Made by a program: the position numbers and the translations under genes. The notes under the pieces were generated by a model, which saw only the letters and a list, made by a program, of their open reading frames with translations, was not told where the DNA came from and did no database searches. Source: Rhizobium sp. Root1334 (GTDB taxonomy: Bacteria > Pseudomonadota > Alphaproteobacteria > Rhizobiales > Rhizobiaceae). Taken from it: a stretch of 64,000 bases of DNA. Below are positions 26,180-35,464 of this stretch, in pieces; the stretch's first letter is position 1; each line of letters begins with the position of its first letter. Location of the stretch: positions 1,017,178 to 1,081,177 of the forward strand of contig NZ_LMEY01000001.1 in assembly GCF_001426665.1 (NCBI RefSeq). The letters are read 5' to 3'.

Positions 26180-27166
26180 ATGAAAAACAGAACATTGGGA
26201 CGCACAGGTGCTGCCATTTCCGAAATCGGCTTCGGCGCCTGGCAGATCGGCGGCGCCTGGGGCGACGTGACGGAGGAAGACGGCAAGCGCGCCCTGAACG
26301 CAGCCCTCGATGCCGGCGTCACGTTCGTCGACACGGCCGACGTCTATGGCGACGGCCGCTCGGAAAAGATCATCGCGTCCGTCTTGAAGGAACGCGGCGG
26401 CGAAAAGCCCTTCGTTGCCACCAAAGCCGGCCGCCGGTTGAATCCGCATGTGGCCGAAGGCTATACCGCCACCAATATCGAAGCCTTCATCGATAGAAGC
26501 CTCACCAATCTCGGCGTCGAGACACTCGATCTCGTGCAGCTTCACTGCCCGCCGACGGAAGTGTTCTACCGGCCGGACATGTTCGGCGCGCTCGACGACC
26601 TGACCGTCAAGGGCAAGATCCGCAGCTATGGCGTCTCCGTCTCCAATGTCGAGGAAGCGCTGAAGGCGATCGAGTATCCGGGCGTCGCGACGATCCAGAT
26701 CATCTACAACATCTTCCGCCAACGCCCGCATGACCTGTTCTTCGAGCAGGCGCAGAAGAAAAATGTCGGCATCATCGTCCGCGTCCCGCTGGCGTCTGGC
26801 CTCCTGTCCGGCAAGATCACTGCCGATACCAAATTTGCCGATGACGATCATCGCAAGTTCAACCGGAACGGCGAATTCTTCGATGTCGGCGAAACTTTTG
26901 CCGGTGTGCCGCTGGATGTGGCGCTCGAAGCCGTCGAGCAGGTGCGGCCGCTCGTGCCACAGGGCGCGTCGATGGCGCAGTTCGCGCTCGCCTGGATCCT
27001 CCAGAGCCCGGCCGTCTCCGTCGTCATTCCAGGGGCTCGCAACGAGGCACAGGCGAAGGCCAATGCCGCGGCAAGCGAACTCCCAGCCATCCCAGCAGAA
27101 ACGCTGGCAGCCCTTGCCGATGTCTATGAGCGCCTGATCAAGGTTCACGTTCACCAGAAATGGTAA
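26180..27166 (+). CDS. Aldo/keto reductase
   Basis: The 328-residue product is a complete AKR. The catalytic tetrad is visible as Asp and Tyr in VDTADVYGDGRSE, Lys in FVATKAGRRL and His in LVQLHCPP; the NADPH-binding tail SVVIPGARNEAQAKAN is present. It begins RTLGRTGAAISEIGFGAWQIGG. Substrate unknown; it probably reduces aldehydes or ketoses. GAGGAAATACGCG precedes the ATG. It stands between the SLC13 permease and a small hypothetical gene. Confidence 0.93.
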   Translation: MKNRTLGRTGAAISEIGFGAWQIGGAWGDVTEEDGKRALNAALDAGVTFVDTADVYGDGRSEKIIASVLKERGGEKPFVATKAGRRLNPHVAEGYTATNIEAFIDRSLTNLGVETLDLVQLHCPPTEVFYRPDMFGALDDLTVKGKIRSYGVSVSNVEEALKAIEYPGVATIQIIYNIFRQRPHDLFFEQAQKKNVGIIVRVPLASGLLSGKITADTKFADDDHRKFNRNGEFFDVGETFAGVPLDVALEAVEQVRPLVPQGASMAQFALAWILQSPAVSVVIPGARNEAQAKANAAASELPAIPAETLAALADVYERLIKVHVHQKW

Positions 27167-27330
27167 AAGCCAATGCCGCGCCGGTTCTTCCGGCGCGGCA
27201 CGCTTATGCTGATTGGAGTTCTCCCAATCAGGTTTTGGCAATCGCACCAGAGACGAAACAGTTTTTTCCGGCTATAGCGGCCCTGCCGGAACGTATGATC
27301 GCCCGGTCAGCAACGACACCGGAGAACACC

Positions 27331-27573
27331 ATGGCGTTTGATCCCATCAAGGCACTTACCAACTATTCGGACGCGGAGTGCACGGTACAGTTCTTGATTG
27401 CCGGCGCTGCGGCCTCAGTCTTTCCGTCGCTGGAAGCAGCCGTAATCTTTGCCCGCGAAAACGGCGCCGGCTGGAAAGACGTCGAGATTACCGTGCATCT
27501 CGACCGCGAAGACATCACCTACGCGACAGGAAAAACCCGCACCCTGATCGAAGCTCTGCGGCAGAAGAAATAA
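27331..27573 (+). CDS. Small conserved-looking hypothetical protein
   Basis: ATG 27331 (after CCGGAGAACACC) opens an 80-residue frame: MAFDPIKALTNYSDAECT, a hydrophobic VQFLIAGAAASVF, and a charged C-terminal part ending ALRQKK. No domain is recognised; there is no signal peptide. The start is internal to a longer upstream frame and is chosen for its ribosome site. It lies 164 bases after the aldo/keto reductase. Confidence 0.55.
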   Translation: MAFDPIKALTNYSDAECTVQFLIAGAAASVFPSLEAAVIFARENGAGWKDVEITVHLDREDITYATGKTRTLIEALRQKK

Positions 27574-27625
27574 CCCCGCATGATCGGCCAAGCGGGCGTG
27601 GCGGCAAACAGCGGCTGCGCCGCTG

Positions 27626-28057
27626 TTACTTGAGCGGGATCAATCCCGCATCCGTTTGGGTAAAACCGCAAGCGTCGAAATAGAACGGGCGGAGGTCGGG
27701 ATCGAAATCGACATGAAGCCACTCGCAACCGGCTTCCCGCGCGCGTTCAGTCGCTTCTTTTATCAACTCTGTCGCAAGACCCCGCCGCCTCGATGTAGCT
27801 GCTATCATCGTGTCCAGAACGAAGGCATGGACGCCTCCATCCCAGGCGACGTTGACGAACCCGATGAGCTTCCCTGATCGCCGCAAACAGACCCAGCCCA
27901 AGCTGAAGTGATTGACCTGAGTCCACCAATCATCCTCGAACAAACGATGCTCGAAGCACTCCGCATGCAGCAAGTTGACTTCGCCGTTCTCAAATGGACC
28001 CCGCCACTCGGTAATCACCGGCGGTTCGGTTGCGTCATCATAGAGAGCTGAATTCAT
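27626..28057 (-). CDS. GNAT-family N-acetyltransferase
   Basis: The 143-residue product has the GNAT fold with the acetyl-CoA loop: LIGFVNVAWDGGVHAFVLDTMIAATSRRRGLATELIKEATERA, where R-R-G-L-A is the Q/RxxGxG/A-type pyrophosphate loop. C-terminal CEWLHVDFDPDLRPFYFDACGF matches the family. It is convergent with the small gene ending at 27573; the 50-base gap holds the hairpin AACAGCGGC-TGC-GCCGCTGTT (27607-27627), a probable shared terminator. Substrate unknown. Confidence 0.9.
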   Translation of the reverse strand: MNSALYDDATEPPVITEWRGPFENGEVNLLHAECFEHRLFEDDWWTQVNHFSLGWVCLRRSGKLIGFVNVAWDGGVHAFVLDTMIAATSRRRGLATELIKEATERAREAGCEWLHVDFDPDLRPFYFDACGFTQTDAGLIPLK

Positions 28058-28203
28058 ATCGACGGAAACTCATCAGCGCAGCGCCTGAGATCACGGACGA
28101 TAGCGTTCAGATCACGGGACCGCAGTTGAAATTGCTATGACCTTGGCCATCGCGTCAAGCGATGCAATCAGTGGCATTTGTCGTTGATATTTCTGTAAAA
28201 AAA

Positions 28204-28280
28204 TGGCGCACCCGAAGAGATTCGAACTCCTGACCCCCAGATTCGTAGTCTGGTGCTCTATCCAGCTGAGCTACGGGTGC
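28204..28280 (-). tRNA. tRNA-Arg (anticodon ACG)
   Basis: Read on the minus strand the sequence starts GCACCCGTAGCTCAGCTGG and ends GTTCGAATCTC-TTCGGGTGC-G-CCA. The acceptor GCACCCG pairs with CGGGTGC, the anticodon stem CCAGA/TCTGG encloses loop CTACGAA, giving anticodon ACG, which reads CGN Arg codons. The 3' CCA is encoded. Length 77 with CCA. Confidence 0.97.
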
Positions 28281-28481
28281 GTTTCGCTGCGGCGTCAACC
28301 GCTTGCGTGGCGATCCTCTAAAACGTCCCACCGGGGAATGCAAGCGAATTTCGGCAAAAAAATTCTTTTTTGATGAAACTACCCGCTTATACCCTTGAAA
28401 CTGTGGATGGATTTCAGCCGCAAAGCCTTTCCACAGCGCTGTTTGGGGCGCGTGGGAGAGGGCTTCAAAAAAATTGGGCAA

Positions 28482-29978
28482 TCAGTGACGAGCTTTCGAG
28501 CGGAAAGCGTCCAGGGGGACGGGACGGTCGGGTAACTCGATTCTGAACAGGGTTCCCGGTGTCGATTTTTCCACCAGCGCGATGGTGCCGCCATGCGCGA
28601 GCACCAGTTCACGCGCGATCGCGAGCCCGAGGCCGGTGCCACCGGATCGGGCAGAGCCTCTGAAGGCGGTAAACAGGTTTTCGCGCGCCTTGGGCGGCAT
28701 GCCGGGGCCGGTGTCATCGACAGAGATGCTGACGACACTGCCCGTGCGCATCGCCGAAACGCTGATGAGGCGCGCAGCGCCGCTGTCGGCATGATCGTTC
28801 ATCAAGGCCTGTACGGCGTTGCGGCAGATATTGTGGACAACGCGAAACAGTTGCTCACTATCGGCATCAACCTGCAGGCCGTCAGGAATTTGAATCTGGA
28901 ACTCGATCCCGGCATTCGGGTCTATCGCCAGCATTTCGCCGACATCGCTTACCAGCGGCCGCAACGCGACGAAACGCCGGTGTGGTTCCGGCTCGGTGGT
29001 GCGCCCATAGGACAGAACTTCGGTCGTGTAACCGACGGCCCGGTCGATGGTGCGCAGCAGCGTCGGGGCGAAGCGCTTGACGATGGGATCGTCGACATCG
29101 GCAAGGCGGTCCGAGATCAGCTGCGCCGACGCCAGGATGTTACGCATATCGTGATTGATCTTCGACACAGCAAGCCCGAGATCGGCCAGGTTCTTCTGCT
29201 GCTTCAGCGTCTTCTGCAATTGCTGCTGCATCGCCGACAGATGCTGGCCGGCGATCGAGAGTTCGTCCCGGCCCGGCGCCGGTTCCAGGACGCGGGCCGG
29301 ATCGGCCGGAGCGGCCGCAAAATCCTGCATGTTGGTGGTCATCCGGCGGATCGGCACAATCATCAGCCGGTTGATGGCAAGAAAGATCAGCGCGGCCGTA
29401 AACAGGGAGATGGCCAGCGACAGGAAGAAGACGTTGCGCGAATAGACCAGCATCGCCTTGCGCAGGCTGGCATCCTCCATCACCACTTCGATGATCGCGT
29501 TGCTCTCACCGATCGGCCCATAGATCCGCACCACCTTGTCGCCGCCGAACAGCAGCGTGTCGAAGGCATCGCGGATCGCGGCGATCGGGGTCATCGCGGC
29601 GACGTCATACTGGGCATCGATTTCCGGCGGCATGTCCACGGCGGCGATCAGCCGCGATTCGTCCTTTCGCCGGAGAACGATGGCCTTGGTTCCCGTCGCC
29701 ATCAGGGTTTCTTCCTGCAGAGGCCGCGACAGCTGCACGTCTTGCAGGCCATCGACCACAACGCCGGCGGCGGCGGCCGTGTTCAAGCGGTCTTCCATCC
29801 AGCGGATGCGCATATTGGCAACGGACGGCACGAAGATCAGCACCTCGGCGAGCATGACGAAGACAACGGTCAGAAACAAAAGCCTGCCGGAAAGGCCGCG
29901 GAAAAAGCCAACGCGGGCCGGCTGCCTTTGAAGGGCCGTGGTTGCTGTCGTCTCTGCCGTCATGTCGTCGAATTCCAT
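28482..29978 (-). CDS. Membrane sensor histidine kinase
   Basis: The 498-residue product has two membrane helices (31-51 and 181-203) around a periplasmic loop of about 130 residues, a HAMP domain (204-256), a His-box SKINHDMRNILASAQ with His at residue 276, and an HATPase domain with N box RVVHNICRNAVQALMND, G1 DDTGPGMPP and G2 GGTGLGLAIAREL. No response-regulator gene is adjacent. Its ATG stands 4 bases after the flavin oxidoreductase stop codon, so it belongs to the same minus-strand cluster. An alternative ATG at 29963 (residue 6) has a better-spaced GGAAT. Confidence 0.9.
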   Translation of the reverse strand: MEFDDMTAETTATTALQRQPARVGFFRGLSGRLLFLTVVFVMLAEVLIFVPSVANMRIRWMEDRLNTAAAAGVVVDGLQDVQLSRPLQEETLMATGTKAIVLRRKDESRLIAAVDMPPEIDAQYDVAAMTPIAAIRDAFDTLLFGGDKVVRIYGPIGESNAIIEVVMEDASLRKAMLVYSRNVFFLSLAISLFTAALIFLAINRLMIVPIRRMTTNMQDFAAAPADPARVLEPAPGRDELSIAGQHLSAMQQQLQKTLKQQKNLADLGLAVSKINHDMRNILASAQLISDRLADVDDPIVKRFAPTLLRTIDRAVGYTTEVLSYGRTTEPEPHRRFVALRPLVSDVGEMLAIDPNAGIEFQIQIPDGLQVDADSEQLFRVVHNICRNAVQALMNDHADSGAARLISVSAMRTGSVVSISVDDTGPGMPPKARENLFTAFRGSARSGGTGLGLAIARELVLAHGGTIALVEKSTPGTLFRIELPDRPVPLDAFRSKARH

Positions 29979-29982
29979 CGTC

Positions 29983-31431
29983 TCAGCCGAAGCGTCTGAG
30001 CAGGCGGATGATGGCCCGGACGAACGGCGCGCGTGTCAGGGGCGTATAATAGGCGATGACGGCCCGTTTTCCAATCTCCGTCATGGCCGGATAGGGGACG
30101 ATGGCATTGCGGACATGACGCAGCGACTGGCCGTTGGCAATCAGCAGGCTCCACATGTTGATCATTTCGGCCGCTCCGGCCCCGGTTATGCCGACGCCGA
30201 GAATCTTTCCGCGCTTGCCCGTGACGATCTTGATCAGGCCCTCGGTGGCACGTTCCGCCTGGGCGCGGTCATTGTCCGCATAGGGCCAGCGAAGAACCTC
30301 GACGGCGCCGTAACGTCTGCGGGCTTGCTCTTCATCCAACCCGGCAGAGGCGATTTCCGGATCGGTGAAGGTGGCGCGCGGGACGATGTCACGGTTTTCG
30401 CGGGCGGGCAGCCGGAACAGGATTTCCCGCAGCACCAGCGAGGCGTGGTAATTGGCGGCATGGGTGAATTGCAGCCCGCCCGCCACGTCGCCGATCGCAT
30501 AGACCCTGTGGTTCTGCGTCCGCAGGCTGCGATCAACAGAAATGCCCGTTACCGACACGCCGATACCGGCAGCCTCGAGGCCCAGCCCCGACGTATTGCC
30601 CCGCTTACCGGCCGCGACGAGCAGGGCGCTGCCTTCGATGGTGACCGGGCCAGCCGGCGTTTCGCAGTGGAGATGCAGGCCAGCCGCCGTTTTCCCGACA
30701 GACAAAACCTGGCTGTGTTCGAAAATATCGATGCCTTCGCCACGCAATCCGTCAAGCACGATGCCCGCCAGTTCGGGGTCCTCCTTGGCCAGCGCCCTGC
30801 CCGCATCGACGACCGTCACTCTCGCCCCCAGCCGCCGGTGCGCCTGCGCCATCTCCAGCCCCACCGGCCCGGCGCCGATGATGATGAGATGCTGCGGCAG
30901 GCTCTCGAGGTCAAACAGCGTTTCGCTGGTGAGGTAATCGATACCGGCAAGGCCCGGAACCGGCGGGATGACCGGCACGGATCCCGTCGCGATGACGAAA
31001 CGGCGGGCGCGGATGGTATAGTCTCCGGCGATGACGGTATTACCGTCGGTGAATTGTGCATCGGCCTTGATGACTGTGACGCCCATGGCGGCGAACCGTT
31101 CGGCCGAATCATTCGGCGCGATGGCATCGATCACCGAACGGACATGCGCACGCACTTTCTCAAAATCGATCAACGGCTCACCGGCGATCACGCCGAACTC
31201 GGCCGCCTTGCGGACCGCATGGGCGTGTTTGGCGGCGGCGATCAGCGCCTTCGACGGCACGCAGCCGGTGTTCAGGCACTCGCCGCCCATCAGCCCGCGC
31301 TCGATCAACACGACGGGCACACCGAAGGCGGCCGCACCTGCGGCAACGGAAAGCCCCGCCGAACCGGCACCGATCACGCAGATATCGGGAGAAAGTACCG
31401 TTGCCACGCCGTCAGTCTTGTCCACGATCAC
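29983..31431 (-). CDS. FAD-dependent disulfide oxidoreductase (MerA/LPD-like)
   Basis: The product is a pyridine nucleotide-disulfide reductase of about 482 residues from GTG 31431. It has the FAD Rossmann motif CVIGAGSAGLSVAAGAA, the redox-active disulphide GGECLNTGCVPSKAL, an NAD(P)H motif IIIGAGPVGLEMAQAH, the FAD-binding YAIGDVAGG and a dimerisation domain that keeps C-terminal FTDPEIASAGL. It lacks an N-terminal HMA domain and the C-terminal Cys pair of mercuric reductase, so it is probably a different reductase. The frame extends upstream to 31485 but this would overlap the TVP38 gene by 74 bases; GTG 31431 overlaps by 20. Confidence 0.82.
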   Translation of the reverse strand: MIVDKTDGVATVLSPDICVIGAGSAGLSVAAGAAAFGVPVVLIERGLMGGECLNTGCVPSKALIAAAKHAHAVRKAAEFGVIAGEPLIDFEKVRAHVRSVIDAIAPNDSAERFAAMGVTVIKADAQFTDGNTVIAGDYTIRARRFVIATGSVPVIPPVPGLAGIDYLTSETLFDLESLPQHLIIIGAGPVGLEMAQAHRRLGARVTVVDAGRALAKEDPELAGIVLDGLRGEGIDIFEHSQVLSVGKTAAGLHLHCETPAGPVTIEGSALLVAAGKRGNTSGLGLEAAGIGVSVTGISVDRSLRTQNHRVYAIGDVAGGLQFTHAANYHASLVLREILFRLPARENRDIVPRATFTDPEIASAGLDEEQARRRYGAVEVLRWPYADNDRAQAERATEGLIKIVTGKRGKILGVGITGAGAAEMINMWSLLIANGQSLRHVRNAIVPYPAMTEIGKRAVIAYYTPLTRAPFVRAIIRLLRRFG

Positions 31432-32230
31432 CCGCCGCCTGCCGTTTTTCGCGAGCAAATTGCACCAGAAGCGGCAGGGCGGCAATGACGGCGAGCGCCA
31501 TGAAGGCGACGGTCAGTTTTGGCGTCAGGAAATCGGACAACCGCAGGGCCCTTCCATGTTCCGCCGCCTCGCCGATAGCCTCCTCGAAGCCGCAGCCAAG
31601 CCATGTGTAGGCGAATGTGCCCGGAATGATGCCGACCACGGTGGCCAGCGCAAAGGTGCGCAGACTGACGGCGAAGAAAGCGGGTGCGATATTGACGACG
31701 AAGAAGGGAAACATCGGCGCAAGACGCAGCACCAGCAGATAGCTGAAGGCATTGCGGCTGAAACCCGCTGAAAAGCGTTTGAGAAACGGCCCGGCCCGCC
31801 GCCGGAGAATATCACCGAACACCGTGCGTGCACCGGCAAACAGAAGACAGGAACCGATGGTGGCAGCAATGACGACGATGATGCCGCCAGCCAGCCAGCC
31901 GAACAGGAAGCCGGCAAAGATCGTCAGCACCGATGCCGCTGGAACCGACAACGCCACAACGGCAGCATAGACCGCGAAGAACAGCACCACTGCCCGCACC
32001 GGATGGCGCGCCACCATATCGAGCAGCACCTCGCGCTGATCCGCCAGCCAGCCGAGCGACACATAACGGTGCCACCCCAGCCCATAGGCAAGGGCAAGGC
32101 CTGCGGCCAGCACGAGAAGCGGAGCAATGCGCAGCGCCAGCGGCGGCCCTCCCGGCACCTTGTCCCCTGCTGTCGTTTCCTGGCCGCCTTCCACTGTCAG
32201 CTGCTGCCTTTCGCGCTCATTCTGTTCCAT
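31412..32230 (-). CDS. TVP38/TMEM64-family membrane protein
   Basis: The 272-residue product has the SNARE-associated TVP38 domain: about six hydrophobic segments, with the conserved central stretch LFGWLAGGIIVVIAATIGSCLLFAGAR and RLAPMFPFFVVNIAPAFF, VGIIPGTFAYTWLGCGFEEA. The N-terminal about 25 residues are charged and cytoplasmic. It overlaps the downstream reductase start, a linkage seen as gene pairs or fusions in other bacteria. Function unknown; the family is implicated in membrane lipid handling. Confidence 0.88.
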   Translation of the reverse strand: MEQNERERQQLTVEGGQETTAGDKVPGGPPLALRIAPLLVLAAGLALAYGLGWHRYVSLGWLADQREVLLDMVARHPVRAVVLFFAVYAAVVALSVPAASVLTIFAGFLFGWLAGGIIVVIAATIGSCLLFAGARTVFGDILRRRAGPFLKRFSAGFSRNAFSYLLVLRLAPMFPFFVVNIAPAFFAVSLRTFALATVVGIIPGTFAYTWLGCGFEEAIGEAAEHGRALRLSDFLTPKLTVAFMALAVIAALPLLVQFAREKRQAAGDRGQD

Positions 32231-32310
32231 CGCCCAGCATTAGAAGGAAAGTGCCATCCGGACCAATAACGAATGATCGCGTTCAACAACGTCGCCGTGA
32301 TCGGAATGCA

Positions 32311-32345
32311 AAATCCCGCGGCGAGACCGGCTCGCCGCGGGATTT
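32311..32345 (-). terminator. Intrinsic terminator of the chemotaxis receptor gene
   Basis: A 15-base perfect stem, AAATCCCGCGGCGAG with CTCGCCGCGGGATTT, and a 5-base loop, followed on the minus strand by TTTTGC. It is 29 bases past the receptor stop codon. Confidence 0.85.
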
Positions 32346-32373
32346 CTGTTCACGTCCGATATCCTGTTAAGGA

Positions 32374-34383
32374 TCAGAATTCTTCCCAATTGTCCTTCGC
32401 CACCGCGGCACTGGCCGAGCCGCCGCCAAAGGCGCGGGCGACAGTACCCATCATCTTGCGGGCAGGCGATGCGACCGGCCGGGTGTTTTCGCGAACCGGA
32501 GCCGCGACCGCACGCAACGGCGCACTATCGTCCAGCTTGAAGTGGGAGATCAGCCGCGCCAGGCTGTCGGCTTCGGCCGAAAGCTTGTGGGTGGCGGCAT
32601 TGGCTTCTTCGACCATCGCGGCGTTCTGCTGGGTCACCTGGTCCATCTGGTTGACGGCGGTGCTGACTTCGCCGAGGCCGGTCGACTGTTCGCGGGCAGC
32701 TGTGGCGATCGAATGGATGTGATCGTTGATGCTCAACACCCGCGTTTCGATCTTGCCAAGAACCTCACCCGTTTCCTGCACCAGCTTGACGCCGGTCGCG
32801 ACTTCCGAGCCGGACTTGGCGATCAGACCCTTGATGTCCTTGGCGGCACTTGCGGCACGCTGGGCCAGTTCGCGGACTTCCTGGGCGACGACGGCAAAAC
32901 CCTTGCCCGCATCACCGGCACGCGCAGCCTCGACACCGGCGTTGAGCGCCAGAAGGTTGGTCTGGAAGGCGATCTCGTCGATCACGTTGGTGATCTGGCC
33001 GATCTCGCTGGAAGCCTGCTCGATCCGGCCCATCGCATCGACGGCCTTACGCACGACTTCGCCGGACTGGGCAGCACTCTGTTTCGCCTCCGTGACCATG
33101 ACAGTCGCTTCCTGGGCGCGGTCGGTGGAGTTGCGCACGGCGGCGGTGATCTGCTCCAGTGCAGCAGATGTTTCTTCGAGCGCTGCGGCCTGCTGTTCTG
33201 TGCGCTTCGACAGGTCATCGGCGGCGGAGCGCAGTTCCGAGGAATTGCCGTTGATCGAGTCCGTCGTGGTGCGGACTTCCCGTAGCGTGCTCTGCAGGGT
33301 CGACAGCGTGTCGTTGACGTTCTGCTGCAACTCGGCAAAGGCGCCCTGGAAGTTGCCGTTCATGTTCTGCGTCAGGTCACCGCCCGAAAGGCTGGCGATA
33401 ACGCGGCGGGTCTCGTTGACACCGCTGTTCACACCATCGACAAGCTCGTTGAGGCTGGCGGCAAAGCGATTGAGGTCGGCATTGCCGTAATCCTTGCTGA
33501 TCCGCTGGGTAAAGTCGCCAGCGGCGGCAGCGGTGACGACGACGGCAATGCTCGACTGCAGATCGGCGCTCTTTTCGCGCAGCGCACTCTCCTGCGCATT
33601 CAGTTCGCGCACGGCCAGGCCATTGCGCTTGAACACCTCGACAGCACCGGCCATTTCGCCGATTTCGTCCTTTCGGCCGGCAAACGGCACGTTGGCATTG
33701 AGATCGCCGTCAGCCAGCCGCTTCATCGTGCCTGTCAACTGCAGGATCGGCTGGCTCAGTTGCTTGGTGCCGATGTAGAAAGCCGTACCCGCGCCGATGA
33801 CCAGGCCAACGCCCGCCGTCAACAGCACCATGAGGATCATCCGACTTTCAATCGTGTTGACTTCATTCTCGATCGTATCCAGAGCCGCGCGGTCGGTGTC
33901 GACGAGCGCATCGATCTCGGCCTGGAAGGCCTTGCGGTTGGCGCGGTTAAGTTCGTTGTTGCCCTGTTCGTTGGCAGCCTGCGGCGAGACTTCCTGGCTA
34001 AGACGGGCTGTTTCCGTGCGGAATGTGCGGAATTCGGCGGCGCGTTTGACGACCGCGTCGAAGGCTGGAATTTCTTCGGCGGGAACGAGCGGCTTCCACT
34101 CGGTGAGGAGAGCATCGATCTTGTCGAGGTTTTTCAGCAGGCCTTCAGCGAATGGCTTGGATTTTTCCATCGTCGGAGCTGCGTAGATACCGCGCGCTTC
34201 CATGACGACAGCCGTTACCAGTCGGTTGAGATGCTCGCCGTTCAGCGCGCGATCCGAGGCGTTGTCGAACTGGACGAGTCTCGAATTATATTGTGTGACC
34301 ACTGTCAGCGCCATGCCGGTCACAGCCAGTGTGATCAGGCTCATCAACCCGACGATGAGATAGATCTTGCCTCGAATTTTCAT
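32374..34383 (-). CDS. Methyl-accepting chemotaxis protein
   Basis: The 669-residue product has a membrane helix (7-29), a periplasmic four-helix ligand domain (about 30-185), a second helix (188-210), HAMP (about 212-265) and a long cytoplasmic signalling domain with the conserved hairpin tip [21 protein letters not shown]. The sequence ends KDNWEEF, matching the xWxxF pentapeptide that tethers the CheR methyltransferase (E. coli Tsr: NWETF). A second HAMP-like linker is visible near 290-340. AGGGGAG lies before the ATG. Ligand unknown. It is followed by the strong terminator. Confidence 0.95.
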   Translation of the reverse strand: MKIRGKIYLIVGLMSLITLAVTGMALTVVTQYNSRLVQFDNASDRALNGEHLNRLVTAVVMEARGIYAAPTMEKSKPFAEGLLKNLDKIDALLTEWKPLVPAEEIPAFDAVVKRAAEFRTFRTETARLSQEVSPQAANEQGNNELNRANRKAFQAEIDALVDTDRAALDTIENEVNTIESRMILMVLLTAGVGLVIGAGTAFYIGTKQLSQPILQLTGTMKRLADGDLNANVPFAGRKDEIGEMAGAVEVFKRNGLAVRELNAQESALREKSADLQSSIAVVVTAAAAGDFTQRISKDYGNADLNRFAASLNELVDGVNSGVNETRRVIASLSGGDLTQNMNGNFQGAFAELQQNVNDTLSTLQSTLREVRTTTDSINGNSSELRSAADDLSKRTEQQAAALEETSAALEQITAAVRNSTDRAQEATVMVTEAKQSAAQSGEVVRKAVDAMGRIEQASSEIGQITNVIDEIAFQTNLLALNAGVEAARAGDAGKGFAVVAQEVRELAQRAASAAKDIKGLIAKSGSEVATGVKLVQETGEVLGKIETRVLSINDHIHSIATAAREQSTGLGEVSTAVNQMDQVTQQNAAMVEEANAATHKLSAEADSLARLISHFKLDDSAPLRAVAAPVRENTRPVASPARKMMGTVARAFGGGSASAAVAKDNWEEF

Positions 34384-34801
34384 TTACGTGTCACTCCCCT
34401 GGGACCGGCAGCAGACCATGAAAGGCGCAGCTTGCGGGTACTTGTCTCAGGCGTGACACTAAAGCAGCGATGGTTAATGAAGCCTCATGCGGCACTCAAC
34501 AATTCTACTGATCGGGTCTTAGGGCTTTGTTTAAGCCGTTGCATTATTATGCACCAATACTCAATTTTAAGTTGAATAGACCCAAGGACACCCCAACCGG
34601 CTGCTGATCCAGCAGAACGGCAAAACCCGCGCTGATTCCAGCTTTTCCGCCCCGGCAATTGACTTTCGCGGCTCTTTGCTCTTATAAGCCGCCCACGTCC
34701 GGACAAGTCCCCTTGCCCTGTGCAATGCCATGCCCGGAACGTAACGCTCCCTTGCTAAGAAGCAAACCCAAGAAGGGCCGCACACCGCGGTATTAAAATA
34801 A
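34384..34801. promoter_or_regulatory. Divergent region between receptor gene and rpmH
   Basis: The 418-base gap separates the minus-strand receptor gene and plus-strand rpmH. The rpmH promoter (34659-34687) is in its right half. The left half has no recognised element beyond the receptor ribosome site. No coding frame convinces. Confidence 0.45.
34659..34687 (+). promoter_or_regulatory. Sigma-70-type promoter for rpmH
   Basis: -35 TTGACT (34659-34664), a 17-base spacer and -10 TTATAA (34682-34687) form an almost ideal housekeeping promoter about 115 bases before the rpmH ATG. Confidence 0.8.
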
Positions 34802-34939
34802 ATGACGAAGCGTACCTACCAACCGTCCAAGCTTGTTCGCAAGCGCCGTCACGGCTTCCGTGCACGTATCGCCACCAAGGGTGGCCGCAAGGTTATCGTT
34901 GCCCGCCGGGCACGTGGCCGTAAGCGTCTGTCGGCTTAA
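34802..34939 (+). CDS. rpmH: 50S ribosomal protein L34
   Basis: The 45-residue basic protein begins [19 protein letters not shown] and ends RGRKRLSA, the full L34 sequence. It opens the rpmH-rnpA-yidC group and is followed 136 bases later by rnpA. The product is part of the large ribosomal subunit. No separate ribosome site stronger than AAAATA is visible at the start, but the AAGAAGGGC patch upstream at 34770 may belong to the leader. Confidence 0.97.
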   Translation: MTKRTYQPSKLVRKRRHGFRARIATKGGRKVIVARRARGRKRLSA

Positions 34940-35074
34940 GGCCGTCTGGCGCGTGCCGCGTCTTCGCGCACTTACCTTCGCGAAACCTGCATGCGCGGCT
35001 TCACGGCGCCGGAGCATCCATCAGTCGTCTCTAGGGACACTGGATGCTCCAGCGCCAAGAAGGAGCGCGGGCGA

Positions 35075-35464
35075 ATGACATCACCCAAGCCTAAATCAAC
35101 TGCCGGGCGGCTGAAAAGCCGGCCGCAGTTTCTTGCTGTGCGCAAGGGAGAGCAGCGGAAAGGTCCGTTGTTTCTTCTGGAAGTTCTTGATCGCAACGAA
35201 CCGGATACCGGGCCGCGTGTCGGTTTCACCGTCACCAAGAAGCATGGCAATGCCGTCGAACGCAACCGGATGCGCCGGCGCCTGAAAGAGGCCGTGCGGC
35301 TTTCCGCCGGATTTGCAATGAAGCCCGGACATGACTATGTGATTGTCGCCAGACGCGACCTTTTGAACGCACCCTTCAAGCGGATCGAAAAGACCCTCTG
35401 TGAGCGGATCGAAAGCAAGCAGAAATATTCACGGCCTCAACAGGCCGGCTCCAGGAAAGAATGA
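35075..35464 (+). CDS. rnpA: Ribonuclease P protein component
   Basis: The 129-residue basic protein has the RNase P signature: [28 protein letters not shown], with the RNR motif. It binds the catalytic RNA of RNase P and matures tRNA 5' ends. ATG 35075 follows AAGGAGCGCGGGCGA. The stop codon overlaps the yidC start by 4 bases. The longer frame from 34991 is not needed. Confidence 0.95.
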   Translation: MTSPKPKSTAGRLKSRPQFLAVRKGEQRKGPLFLLEVLDRNEPDTGPRVGFTVTKKHGNAVERNRMRRRLKEAVRLSAGFAMKPGHDYVIVARRDLLNAPFKRIEKTLCERIESKQKYSRPQQAGSRKE

